From Antitrichia curtipendula (Eukaryota > Streptophyta > Bryopsida > Hypnales > Leucodontaceae), in contig OX579633.1 of NCBI GenBank assembly GCA_951230915.1, forward strand, positions 52,900,029-52,964,028: 64,000 bases of DNA, written 5' to 3'. The notes beneath the pieces are model-generated. The model saw nothing but the letters and a program-made list of their open reading frames with translations, searched no databases and was not told the origin of the DNA. Shown here piece by piece: positions 50,080-60,369 of the stretch (its first letter is position 1; the number at the start of each line of letters is the position of its first letter). The translations under genes and the position numbers were made by a program.

Positions 50080-51007
50080 GCAACATTGCAACCATTGAAA
50101 TTGGCATTTTTCAATTCCATAACTAAACAATTTAGTATTTTGAATCATTCCCTACTTCTTTCTATTTACTATTTTTTTCCTATAGGTTGTACAATTTCAA
50201 ATGATCTAAAATTTTCAAGCATGTAGCCAACTTGCCTTGAAGAATGAATCCAAAGAGGCACTAGCATTTTGGACATTTTTTTATATTAATGTGAGCTTGT
50301 GAAGTGCAGCTGCCCTATTTTTTGCAAGGTCCAAAAAAGGATTTAGGTGAATTTGAAAGCTCATGTCTTGCAATCCACGCAGTAGAATTTTCTGAAATCT
50401 TTTCCCCTTGTTTTCAAGTTAGCATACTACAAGATCCTATTGATACATATGTCCAAAAATAATTTTTTTCCAAATTTTGGTACTTATATTAGAAATGGCA
50501 GTTTTGGAGCACTTTTGGTGAAAACATAGTCATGGGACTTTAGGGGTTAATGGGGTCAATCAACACTATTTGTTTTTATTTTTAGTATCTCTTTGATTAC
50601 TGCCTGATTGAAGAAGATGAAGCTTTGGAAGGCGGAACAAAGGATCATACATGGGCTTGGGCATATACTAAATGCCTATAAAATGATGACTTCAAAGTCA
50701 ACAACTAATTGATCGGTGGCAATCTTTGAAAATTTTCAAAAATTCTACTTTTCAATATTCCAAAACTACACTTCTAAAAGGGCTTTGAAATTCAAAATTT
50801 CTAAAATGCTAGGAGTGCACCAAATTCTACATACAACGTGAAATGGTTTTTTTAAATGTTATTTTTAGCCTTAAGTTGGAATATTTTGTCCAACAACATT
50901 AGATGTCTTTTGAGTCCTTCGAAAGACCATAAGTTCCCGGACTGTGGAGAACATGGGAACACTACCACATCAGTAATTTGATGTGGTCGAGAGACTACCA
51001 CGTCAAA

Positions 51008-51008
<1 letters not shown>

Positions 51009-51056
<48 letters not shown>
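51009..51056. repeat. ATT/TTA trinucleotide microsatellite
   Basis: About 16 uninterrupted TTA units. The poly-Tyr run this gives in one frame is an artefact, not a protein. Confidence 0.95.
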
Positions 51057-51564
51057 TTGACAGCAATATGCTAGTTTTCAGCAAAAGGAACAACCTTAAA
51101 ATAGTCTTCCGGAGGCTTCAAAAACATCTAATGGAAGCTCGTTTTGGGATAGATGGAATAACAATGATATAGATGATTTTGAATTTATCTAATTTTTTTA
51201 AAGGATTTTGAATAAGTTTTAGTGATTTCCATATCTCTACCCCTAATACTATTACAACCTCTTAGAAAAAAACTTGTTGCATAGCCTTTCAAAGTCACCC
51301 TACTCTTTTGAGACTTAGCAGATATGCATATGTACCAAATTTCAAATTCAAAAAAACAAAACTCCCTTTTTAGTGACGATTTGGGCTTGAGAGAACCTAC
51401 TTGGCATTGGCAGATGGGACATATTGGTAGAGGTGACATATATGACCTTGGCATAGCCGGCATCCAACGTAAATTTGGCATTCCTAGAATGTTACTGTTT
51501 GAGCTTGCTCAAGTATTGAAGTGTAGCACTGCACTATTTGAAGCCTAGGCTATAATTTAGTTAA

Positions 51565-51687
51565 TGATATGTTCCCATTTGGTGTATTAGGTGTTCTTTG
51601 GAATGGGAATCCGGTCCAGACGGAGGCCAAAATTCATTCCTAAGACCCTCTCTAACAACACCTTTAACACCAGATGGGAACATACCA
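51565..51687. mobile_element. Small MITE with TATGTTCCC-type ends
   Basis: Left TGATATGTTCCCATTTGGTG and right complement TGGTATGTTCCCATCTGGTG, flanked by TTAA/TTA as expected for PIF/Harbinger. Related to the MITE at 12258-12376. It lies about 0.5 kb before the second Harbinger gene pair. Confidence 0.7.
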
Positions 51688-52221
51688 TTAGGGGTTAAAG
51701 GTAGAAAATACTTTTTCCAATAACCATGATCGCGATTGCTCACAATGGCGCCTTTCAGACCAATTTAAGCCTGGTCACCTTATTGCGTGCTGCCAATTTC
51801 GCAACTGGTTTCTCGCAACCCGTCTCCTGACTCTCGTCTCTTTGGGCCGACGCACATGCCACATTTACGTGGCGTGTGCCGGCGGAGACTGGTGGAGGAA
51901 GGTAGGGCGCCAAGCGGTTTCGACTTTCAACCCTGGCGGGTTTGAGCCCCGCCAGAGCCTGCGCTCTTCGTTTACTAATTTTTTAATTAATAATTTGGTG
52001 GGACCTTGCAGGAAAAAAGGACTTTTGCTCCCTTTCCAGGCAGGTGTAGCTTTGTCTTCCCCAAATGTTGAAGAGCACAGGTCCAGCAGGTTTGTGTCTA
52101 GGAAGTTTGTGTTTCGTTTTTTATTCTTGTTTTTTAAGTTGTCGTACATGTGGTTAGGATTTAGGGTATACTAATTTTTGCTTGGTCTTTCTTTGAAGCG
52201 ACGATTTAGGCTTCCGTGAAT

Positions 52222-53112
52222 ATGGAGGGAGGAGGTTCAGGGAGGTTGTTTCTCACAAGTACTCCCTCGGTTGTGCTTGGTGAAACTTCTTCTCAAATTT
52301 CACCTGTTTCTTGTATTCCTGCAGTTCCACCTTCACACTGGAGCAATGGTGTTGTGAAGTTCTTGTTGTCGCAGTGTAAGGAGCATGTGGAGGTTCACAA
52401 CACCATCACGATGCAACAACATCAGTGGGTGAGAATCCACAAGCTCCTGATTGCACAATTCCCTGTAGAATCTGGGAAGAAGGTGAAGTCCTTGTCCGAT
52501 AAGTGGGAGAACTTGTGGAGCGCATATTCTAGGATGAAGAAACTGTGCAATCAAACGGGTGGCGGAGCACGAGACGGCGCTTGCAAATTCATTTGGTATG
52601 ACAACATCGACAAAATCCTTAGCCTCACGGCCAAGGCCAACGGAGTTCCGAGAGCAATGGATTAAGGCGTGCCAATGCCGGGAACAAGGACCTTGACTGC
52701 ACCAGTGGATCTTGGTGACGAGGAAGATTGAGATGGTGAGGCGTCTCAATTTCAATCACCATCGCTCTCAACTCCTCCTCCATCCACTGCAACCGGTCAC
52801 GAGAGCTTTGCAGATAACCCATGCACACGGGCTGCGAACTTACCCGATTGTTGTGGCAAAGGTACAACCCCGAAACCACCTAAGAGGGCCAGGGTTGATA
52901 GGAATCTGATGGATGCCCTTGATAGGTTGTTAGATTCAACTGCAGAAATTGAGAAGCTTAGGATTGAGGCTGCCATGACTATGCACAAAGACAATTTGAT
53001 TGATCGCCAGGAGAACAAAAAACTGGAGCTCGAATTGTTTCAACTACAGCAGGCAAGTAGTGAGCGCATGGCCGCCTTATTTGCAGATGTAGTGAAAAAG
53101 AATGCAGATTAG
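52222..53112 (+). pseudogene. Harbinger Myb/SANT-like partner protein, two premature stops
   Basis: One continuous frame of about 297 codons from the ATG at 52222 to a TAG at 53110-53112. Residues about 38-140 form a trihelix or Myb/SANT-like domain with spaced tryptophans: SHWSNGVVKFLLSQCKEH, HQWVRIHKLL, SDKWENLWSAYSRMKKLC, then ACKFIWYDNIDKILS. The C-terminus (from about 52905) is a charged coiled coil: MDALDRLLDSTAEIEKLR, ending LFADVVKKNAD. A Pro/Ser linker with KPPKRARV joins them. In-frame stops: TAA after VPRAMD (52663-52665) and TGA after GDEED (52729-52731). It pairs with the minus-strand transposase at 55.3-56.75 kb, in the convergent order seen in active PIF/Harbinger elements. Better preserved than the copy at 22.8-26.6 kb. 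Confidence 0.75.
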
Positions 53113-53919
53113 CTGTGATGATATTCCTACTTCATGACATTGTCTTCCTTTCATTTTATTATATGTTGTTTCATTTTAAAGTTTCATTATAGCATACTGA
53201 ATTCATTATGGAATGGCTTAATGTATTAAATGATTAAATGTAGTATTTGATGCTTCAAAATTTATCTTCATTATGGTATATTTATTTTTTGGTATGAAAG
53301 GTGTTTTGTACTATAGCTTGCAATGCACTTACAGAAATTAGGATTCACTCTTGCTTCTCGACACTCAATTACATTTTCCGTTTGTTGATTCAGGTTTAAG
53401 TGTTGAATGTTTTCATTATGCAAATGTAAGGAAATTCATTTTTTCAAAAATAAGTTCATGTAAGGAAATTCATTTTTCAAAAACGCCAAGACTTGTTGTT
53501 TGTACGTTGTTAATTTAAATTCTCAATAGCTACATGAAGTTATATTTTTGTAATGACCATTTTTTATTTATTTTTTGGACCTTATTTAGTTGGTTTAGGT
53601 CTCAGGACTTCTCAACTGTATATAAAATTTTGGGGGTACATTTTTGTGGACAATCAAAAGGAATTGACATATGACCCAAGTCGCTTTATATTTTTTGGAC
53701 CTTCATTGAATTACTTATGAATTTTGGAAGTTGGATAGAAGTTGTATTTTGAAATTTTTGAATTTAACATTTGCAATGTAAATATTTGCATTTCAAATTT
53801 GAATAGAAGTATCTTAATCATTTGTATTTGTATTTTGATTTTTGATGGCAACAATAGGCTTTAAAAATGATTCATAGAAAAAGGTGAAGTACTATAAAGA
53901 AATACACATAAACACATAC
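53113..53919. other. AT-rich spacer between Harbinger genes
   Basis: AT-rich, with no ORF of note. It probably holds the two convergent 3' ends of the Harbinger gene pair. Confidence 0.5.
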
Positions 53920-54048
53920 ATCACAGTGGATTACGTTGTATCCACGAAGCAAATAAGACGTCCCTCATGGCCTCTCCTACTACTTTTGCAGCTAAACCTT
54001 CACGAGGTAGTTGCATTCTACCAACATGAAATACAACATGAGGGTCAT

Positions 54049-55321
54049 GTTAACCCCTAAAGGTTTTTGACTATGTTTTCACAAAAAATGCTCCCAAACT
54101 GCCATTTCTAGTACAAGTACGAAATTTTGGAATAAAAACAATTTTGGACACATGTAACCGTATGATCTTGTAGTAAACTAGTTTGAGAAGATGTGGAAAA
54201 AATTTCAGAAATTTCCACCGTGTAGATTGCAAGATATTAGCATTTGAAGTGACAAAAACCCTTTTTTTGTCCCTGCGAAAATCCGGGCAGCTGCACTTCA
54301 CATGGTCACATTTGTATGAAAAAATGTCCAAAATCGTGGTAACTCTTAGGATTCATTCTTCAAAGCAAATTAGCTACATGCTTGAAAATTTTCAGATCAT
54401 TTGGAAATGTACAACATATAGGAAAAAAATAGTAAGTAGAAAGAAGTAGAAAATGATTCAAAACACTAAATTGTTACATTACAAAAAATATGAGGCCTCA
54501 ACGAGGCTGTGAGTGGTGATTTTCGGGACCCGCGGGTGATATTACGGAAAAAAAATAAAAAATAAAAAATCTTTTTTTAAAAAAAAATCCCTTTTTTTTT
54601 TTTCTTTTTTTTAAAAATATTTGAAAAGTGACGTCACGCTGATGTGGCGCGGACGTGGCGTGACGTCAGCGCTGACGTGGCACTTCGACCACGTCGGAAT
54701 TTCATTTTCAGCATTTTTTTTTTCGAACAAAATTTCTGTAGTATTACTGGGGTCCAGGCTTAACGGCCTTCTGGACCCCCCAAATTTTTCCTAATGAGGA
54801 TTTAATTATGGAATTGAAAAATGCCAATCCAAACGATTGTAATGTTGTAATAAACAATCTACACCTTGTGTTTATATTTTTTTCCAAAAATATTGAAAAT
54901 TGAGTTAAATAAAGGACTTCAAAGTTTATTTTAGAGTAGAGATTTCATAACTACCCGCAAACTACCCACAACTAAAATTCCTCATAACTTTCATCTCATA
55001 AATCAAAGTGGAATGATTCAAAGCTTTCCTTGTGCACATAAATCTAGAGAACCAATTTCAAATTTGTATTTCTCTAGAAAATGATTTTTAAAGAAGTTTT
55101 TTTTGCTGCCCGGGCTGCCCGCCGAACAATGAAAACTACATATCATACCATAACTTTTTAACCATGTGGTCAAAAGTTATGAAAATTGTTGGGCCCTAAA
55201 GCTACTCCTTGGGCACATCTTGTGTGAAAATTTCAAAGAAAAAAAATAAAAATTCCATTCGTGGTGAGCTGCCCAAAAACGCTATGTTGTCAAAAAACGG
55301 TGTTTGGTCCTTTAGGGGTTA
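54049..55321. mobile_element. TTAA-flanked inverted-repeat element, copy E
   Basis: Starts TTAACCCCTAAAGG and ends CCTTTAGGGGTTAA (about 1.27 kb). It is in reverse orientation to copy C and shares inner sequence with it. Inserted in the Harbinger transposase reading frame. It carries its own nested insertion at 54490-54799. Confidence 0.8.
54490..54799. mobile_element. Insertion with ACGT-rich core, flanked by ATGAGG
   Basis: Copies of ATGAGG lie at 54490-54495 and 54794-54799. Comparing with copy C, the DNA between them is absent there, so it looks like an insertion with a 6-bp duplication. The inside has A/T-runs and a GC-rich core at 54628-54706 packed with TGACGTCA-, GACGTGGC- and CACGTC-type bZIP target motifs. 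Confidence 0.6.
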
Positions 55322-56881
55322 AAGTCTAACATCTGCTGGAAGAGGCATACGTTGCCTCTTTAACTCACAGTAGTTGTGTAGAACGCAACATGCAAGAATA
55401 ACAAGAGCAGCCTTGTCTACAGACATATTGAATCCTTTAAGAATTCACCAACAATTCTTCAAAGATCCAAACACCTGTTCAATAACAACTCTGCTACTAT
55501 TAATGGAAGAATCAAACCTAAAAAAATGAAAGCAAATTTAAAAAAAAAATATAACTGGAAATGAAAAGTTGTGAACACCATACATGAAATGATGAAATTG
55601 AAGCAATTCATGAAATATAAAAGGAAAATACAAATCTGTTGTGATCAACCATTGCTGGATTAGCCAATTTGAAATTCCTCAACATGAATGGTCTACTTAG
55701 GTATGCCATGTCACCAATTAGGTACGGCCTAATATCCAATCCACCCAAGCGGATAACCGGATTTGCCAAAATTTATCTTGTGCTTAATTGGGTTGCAAGA
55801 AAAGACATAGCGAACTGCCCAACATCATATACACCTCCAGGTTGGCCAGCACAAATATTCCAGAACATTTTGTTTGTGTCACATACTCCTTGTAAAACAA
55901 TACTATGAAATTTTTTCCTATTGAAAAAATCCTAAGGCATGGAAGTGTTCTGTTTGCTTGGTCAGCATGTCAAAGGAATGTGTGTGCCATCAATTGCACC
56001 AGCAATGTTTGGTAAGCTAGTGGTGTCTCTAAAACTTTCTATTATATTCTGTAGGCGGTCACCATGCGGTGTGTGAATGAATTGAAAGAACAAACCGTAT
56101 TGTCCACTCCCTAATGCCTAACATACAATCATAGTAGATTTGCAAATAGTAGATTCACCACACCCATATAAGTTGTGCATCCTAGTACAACTTACACCGT
56201 GTGCTAATCGATATAAAACAAGTTTCACTTGTTTTCTAACTGGGATGGGGGGTCTTACAAATGTAGCAACAATGGGATGCAAAAAAGGTGTTAATAAATC
56301 AATCAAAGACTCAAAAGCTATAAAATTCATTCTGTAAGTTTGCCAATATCTCATATTTAGCATTTGGGGAGATGTATGCTACACATCAGCTTCAACAATG
56401 TCGTGGTGGTCTGGTGGATGTACTGGCGTGGCTCAACCCACCACATGCGACGAGGAAAATGCTGCTTCCAAACCATGAAAGCAATTATAGGAATCAAACG
56501 TTGGATTGAGTGAGATCTTAAAATTTCAATTGGATGGAATGGCACTGTACGACGACGTCTACGTCTTGAGAAGGTTAGAAGTACAACTAAAAAAGCAAAA
56601 AAAACGAGTACGATGTGGTTGGCCATCTTCTGAATGTAGTGTCTACAATCTTCAACTTTCAAACAAAAAACCAAATAATCCTTTAAGAGAGAAGGGTCAT
56701 GTTGAAAAGATATGCCTACAAAAATTGGAAGCCCTCTCCAACTGCTCTCCAAAATTTTAAAAACAACTCGGCCTCTAAATCACAACTGCAAGGGGTGGGG
56801 GAACGGAGAAAAAAACCCTGAACTGGAATGGAAGGGGGAGCGGAGTGGAGCGTTTTGCACTACACAAGTGCATGCAGGCTA

Positions 56882-56985
56882 CGCCCCACCTGGCGCCATC
56901 CGCCCGGCCTTTACGGGCTGGCCAATGGTGCCTTTACGTGGCAATGCACCATTGGCCGTAAAGGCGGATGGCACCTGGCGGGGCG
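56882..56985. repeat. GC-rich palindrome
   Basis: Left arm (CGCCCCACCTGGCGCCATCC onward, to GGCCAATGGTGC) pairs with the right arm (GCACCATTGGCC to ACCTGGCGGGGCG); the loop is about 15 bases. It has a few mismatches and an extra CGGCC/GGGCT segment in the left arm. It lies near the 5' side of the Harbinger transposase and may be a terminal or MITE-like remnant. Confidence 0.75.
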
Positions 56986-56999
56986 CAGGCAAGGCATGT

Positions 57000-58215
57000 G
57001 TGTCGGCCCTTCGTCTTCCCTTGCTCCTCTACTCCACTCTTCTTTCGCTTTCGAAGGCACTGCCGCTCGCCGCTTATTCTCGTTTGGCCTTTTATTCTGC
57101 TGCTTGTGGAGGTCACATCTCCCTTGTTAGTTTTGCTTTCCCTTGGATCGCCTTGCTTCGGGCATCTCTTAGTGCTACTCTTGCCGGTAGAGGTGATTGC
57201 AAGGCTTTCCCCTGAAGAGATGTAGAGAGGATGGACGAATTGCTTCTGTATGCAGAGTTTTTGCACAGGCCGTAGACGAAGGTGACTCGGCTCATTGTTT
57301 GGTCTCTTTGTTTGTGTTTTTGTGGCCGTAGCGGCAGGGTGACACATTTGGCAAGGAAGACAGGAGGTGTAGGTGAGAAACAAGAGAGAAATGTGAGGCG
57401 TAGGGCGAGGGCTTGGGTTCGAAGGTGCGCGACGAGATTCGGGAACTCTGGCAAGTTTGGAGACGTACGGATGGTTTAGTTGCAAGTTTGGGAATAGGAA
57501 ATGTGCTCCAGCTGCGAGTGCAGGATAGGCTTCTGGCGCAAAAAATCTAGAATCACCGTATAGCACTGAGAGTGCTGACTTCGTGGTAAGAGACACCGAG
57601 ATTATTTTACATTTGGTGAGGAGATGTTTCAGTACTAGAAGCATCATACTCTGTCAGCGAGCCTGGGATGTTCAAGAGATTTTGTGTTTTTTTTGAGGTC
57701 TTGATGACTGTGTTATTAGCATTTGGCCTTCTATCTCGGTTTTTGGTCACGGCTCTTACCATTTCAGATTGCCCTTTTGTATCAAATCTTGAACAACCAT
57801 GAGTATTGAGGAAGTTGTGCTTTAATTGTAAGCAGTGAGCAATCATTTTGGCGATGTGATGATTTTTGTAGCTTTAGAAAGCAGCTGGCGCTGACTTATG
57901 TGACTTATACTTTTGGATTCTGTTGCAATTTGATGTTGGTGTGATGCTATAAGCATACGGTGTGTATGAGCTTCGATTCGTGAGTTGTGTGATTTGATTG
58001 GTGCGGTGCGTAGTTGTTGAACTTTCTTCAGATGAGACCGAGTTTTGTTTGCATTGTTTCCTAAAATTCTAGTTTTCAGTGCAATTAAGAGTGAATTTGG
58101 GGATAGGGGTAGATTGAAAGATTATTTGATTTAGGATTTCATAGCTGGTTGTTTACCTCTTTTACGTTTATGTCTTTTATATTTATGTCTTTTATGTTTA
58201 TCTCTTTTACTTTCT
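57000..58215. other. GC-richer stretch before the unrecognised ORF
   Basis: Probably promoter and 5' leader or intron of the plus-strand ORF at 58216. Open frames on both strands (minus 56934-57647; plus 56712-57215) come from GC composition and look unlike protein. T-rich TCTTTTA repeats at 58150-58210 precede a good 3' splice acceptor at 58225. Confidence 0.4.
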
Positions 58216-59264
58216 ATGTCTTTAGGTTATAAAAGGATGAGAGGGTCTGGGAAAGAGAACCCAATTCAAAAGAGGTGGAAGGTGAATGGAGAAATCAATC
58301 TCGAGAATACTCCAAAGCGACAACCTGCACGAACGGCTAAGCATCGCATTGGACGATTTGCCAAAGGAGAAGGTACGCTTCTAAAAGCAACGGGTCCTAA
58401 AGTCAAACAGGCTTTGCTAGAGAATACCCAATCGACAGTTATACGTTCCTTGGGACCTCACGAGACCCATTTTTGTTAGGGTTGTCTAAATCAACGTGAC
58501 GCTGGCTTTTGCGTCTGGATGTCGTGACGCATCCGTCGCGACGAGACCGGATGTGGCAGGATCCATTTGCAATGCTCATGGACTGTCCAGGCCGTGGATG
58601 AAGTCCGTCCAGGCCGTCCACATCTGTTATGGACGGAAACATTCATCCGCACACTGTAGATTTTCATCCGTTTTCCACATTTTGTCGATGGATTTCATCC
58701 TGACGAACGATGGGATTCAATCCCGACGTCCGGACGTGGTGTGACGGGGACAATCCTGATTTTTGTAGCCAAAGTTCTACATTTGTGGAAATGGAAGTCG
58801 ATACAAATCTAATTGTGGAGCTTAATGAGAAAGTAGAAAATCTCGATAAGCAATTGGGTATCTACATAGGTGGATATGCCTCTCTCACTGCACAATTGAA
58901 TGCCATGGATTTGCACTTCAAGCGTTGGGAGCCTATTTGGGAAGAAACCTTTAGCATATATGGCCGTGCGTTCTTTGATAAGTGTATTGCTACTTTTTAT
59001 GAAACGGCCCAAGCTCGTGGATATTTGATGGAGGGTGACAATAGTTTCAAGAGAGCGTGGTCGGATTCTATAGATGCGGCAAACTTTGAGGCTACATGTT
59101 GCTATTGGATGGTGATCTTTGGCAAGCATATCCGTATCACTCTCGACATTCTTGAGAGGATGAAGGTATTCAAGCATCTTTCAACTGTAGTTTCTATGAC
59201 TACCGCCCACCAAACAACATACTTGAATGTTGCCCTAAGTCTTACAAAAAATGCAATCTTTTAA
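58216..59264 (+). pseudogene. Unrecognised ORF split by a hAT-type MITE
   Basis: The N-terminal part is basic (MRGSGKENPIQKRWKVNGE, ARTAKHRIGRFAKGEG) and ends ...GPHETHFC. The frame is broken by the MITE at 58477-58758. With the insertion and one 8-bp duplication set aside, the frame joins directly (HFC then SQSSTFVEMEVD) and runs to a TAA at 59262-59264. The C-terminal part is helical (LNEKVENLDKQLGIYIGG, FKRWEPIWEETFSIYGRAF, ANFEATCCYWMVIFGKHIRI). Beyond the TAA the same frame stays open for about 40 codons (IPPVLDMFQELFASSPKDV), so that stop may itself be a mutation of CAA. A 3' splice acceptor at 58225 suggests an upstream exon. No family is recognised; it could be a transposon accessory protein or a host gene. 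Confidence 0.5.
58469..58766. mobile_element. hAT-type MITE with 8-bp target duplication
   Basis: ATTTTTGT occurs at 58469-58476 and 58759-58766, an exact 8-bp duplication as made by hAT transposases. The 282-bp body starts TAGGGTTGTC and ends GACAATCCTG, whose complement is CAGGATTGTC, matching the hAT terminal pattern. Inside are repeats of GTCC/GGAC (GTCCAGGCCGT twice), likely subterminal binding sites. No coding capacity. It interrupts the ORF at 58216-59264. Confidence 0.88.
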
Positions 59265-59389
59265 ATTCCACCGGTTCTTGATATGTTTCAAGAGTTGTTT
59301 GCTTCATCACCAAAAGATGTTGTGGAAGACTTTGAGAGTGATCAACTAAATCTCTTTCTTCTTACCAGATTTAGAGTCTATTAGTAGTT

Positions 59390-59860
59390 CTTTAGTGATA
59401 GAATGGATTAGTGTAGAAACTAGTTTTCTAGTGTATGATCATACTCTTGATCTTATTGTGGCATTCCTTGTGACATAGTCAGGATGTGAACAGTCATGTA
59501 GAGCACCTTGCTCAATCATAATTAGAGGCTAGACAATCTCAGGCTTGGTGACCAAAAATCCAAAAGAAATCCCTGTTCACATATGCATTGCCACAATCTT
59601 CATGAATGTTGTCTTACTACATAGGTTTCTAATGAACGAATCTATCATATTCCTCTTGTCATAGGAATCACTGAAAGTAAAACATTATTTTCAATCACAA
59701 AGATTCTTCGATGGAAAGATTCTTCTCCCATATAAGAATTTATGAGAATTGTACAGCACTTGGCATGATTAATACAAGACACGTATTATTTCAATGAAAA
59801 CGGGAACCATTGAAACAGAATCGACATCACGACATCTGCAAGGGACTTTTGACTCTTCAG
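59390..59860. other. Non-coding stretch
   Basis: No gene or repeat recognised between the unrecognised ORF and the GTCCG-rich segment. Confidence 0.4.
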
Positions 59861-59861
59861 G

Positions 59862-60243
59862 CAGCCGTCCGCCGTCCGTGCTATTTATGGAGTCCAAAGG
59901 CGGACCAAGCAATATGGACTCGTACGTGCGAATCGAACAGGCAGATCATGCGGACAAAAATCGGCGTCCGTTGTATTGCACGGCCACCATTGAAGGCGGT
60001 CGCACCGACGGACGGAGGTAGCGGACGGTCGATTGGACCATTGGACGGGCAAGCGAACGCCCAGTTGGACCTTCAGGCCCCCCGTCTGCTCGCGTGATCC
60101 CGTCCGCCCAACAGTCCGCGTGCCTGACGGTATGTCCACCCGATAGTCCGCCCGCCCGACAGTCTGTCGGCAGGACAATCCGCACGTCCGACGGCCCGTC
60201 CACGCGACGCCCTGTCCGACTGTCCACTGGACGGTCAACCCTG
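59862..60243. repeat. GTCCG/CGGAC-rich segment, possible second hAT-type MITE
   Basis: High GC with many GTCCGCC, CGTCCG and CCGACAGTC units, most regular at 60100-60230. The right end reads GGTCAACCCTG, whose complement CAGGGTTGACCGTCC resembles hAT ends; the left has CAGGCAGCCGTCCGCCG. No matching 8-bp duplication was found. ORFs on both strands here are composition artefacts. Confidence 0.5.
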
Positions 60244-60369
60244 AAAATCATGTATGTCAAAAGACATCCGGGGGTCAGTGCCCAAGTCCGTGGGATGTCT
60301 TGTCAACCCTGCCCGTAAGGGAGCTTGAAATATATATCTTGTCTATTCGATCTAGTGCCTCTGTGTGCC

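Larger units (their letters stand above)
48870..50551. mobile_element. TTAA-type element, copy D, with nested insertions
   Basis: GAGTCAAAAGTTATGACCTAA at 48901 matches copy C near 35930, and the right end GGGACTTTAGGGGTTAA (ends 50551) matches copies A and B. A Stowaway-type element (48929-49728) and a small one (50000-50079) interrupt it. The left TTAA end was not found, so the left side is truncated. Confidence 0.7.
53920..56752 (-). pseudogene. PIF/Harbinger transposase, decayed and split by a TTAA element
   Basis: Minus-strand order: a basic run RRRRRRTVPFHPIEILRS with PIIAFMVWKQHF (56.5 kb); after a frameshift near 56360, MRYWQTYRMNFIAFESLID and VRKQVKLVLYRLAHGVSCTR (56.3 kb); YLVGDMAYLS near 55700; the catalytic-glutamate block VVIEQVFGSLKNCW near 55470, followed by KAALVILACCVLHNYCELKR (55.4 kb). 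The frame then meets the TTAA element (54049-55321). It resumes beyond it with HDPHVVFHVGRMQLPREG and AMRDVLFASWIQRNPL (54045-53930), the expected Harbinger C-terminus. The coding strand has the third DDE residue; the aspartate blocks are weaker. Its partner is the Myb/SANT gene at 52.2 kb. Confidence 0.7.

Noticed and set aside
50978..51172. ORF with a run of tyrosines
   Set aside because: It is the translation of the ATT/TTA microsatellite.
56934..57647. Minus-strand ORF of 237 codons
   Set aside because: It spans a GC palindrome and a likely 5' region of a plus-strand gene. The residue mix is compositional (Arg, Pro, Ser, Lys), no domain is seen, and plus-strand frames are open there too.
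59885..60318. Arg/Gly/Thr-rich ORFs on both strands
   Set aside because: Artefacts of the GTCCG-rich repeat; all frames are open there because of composition.
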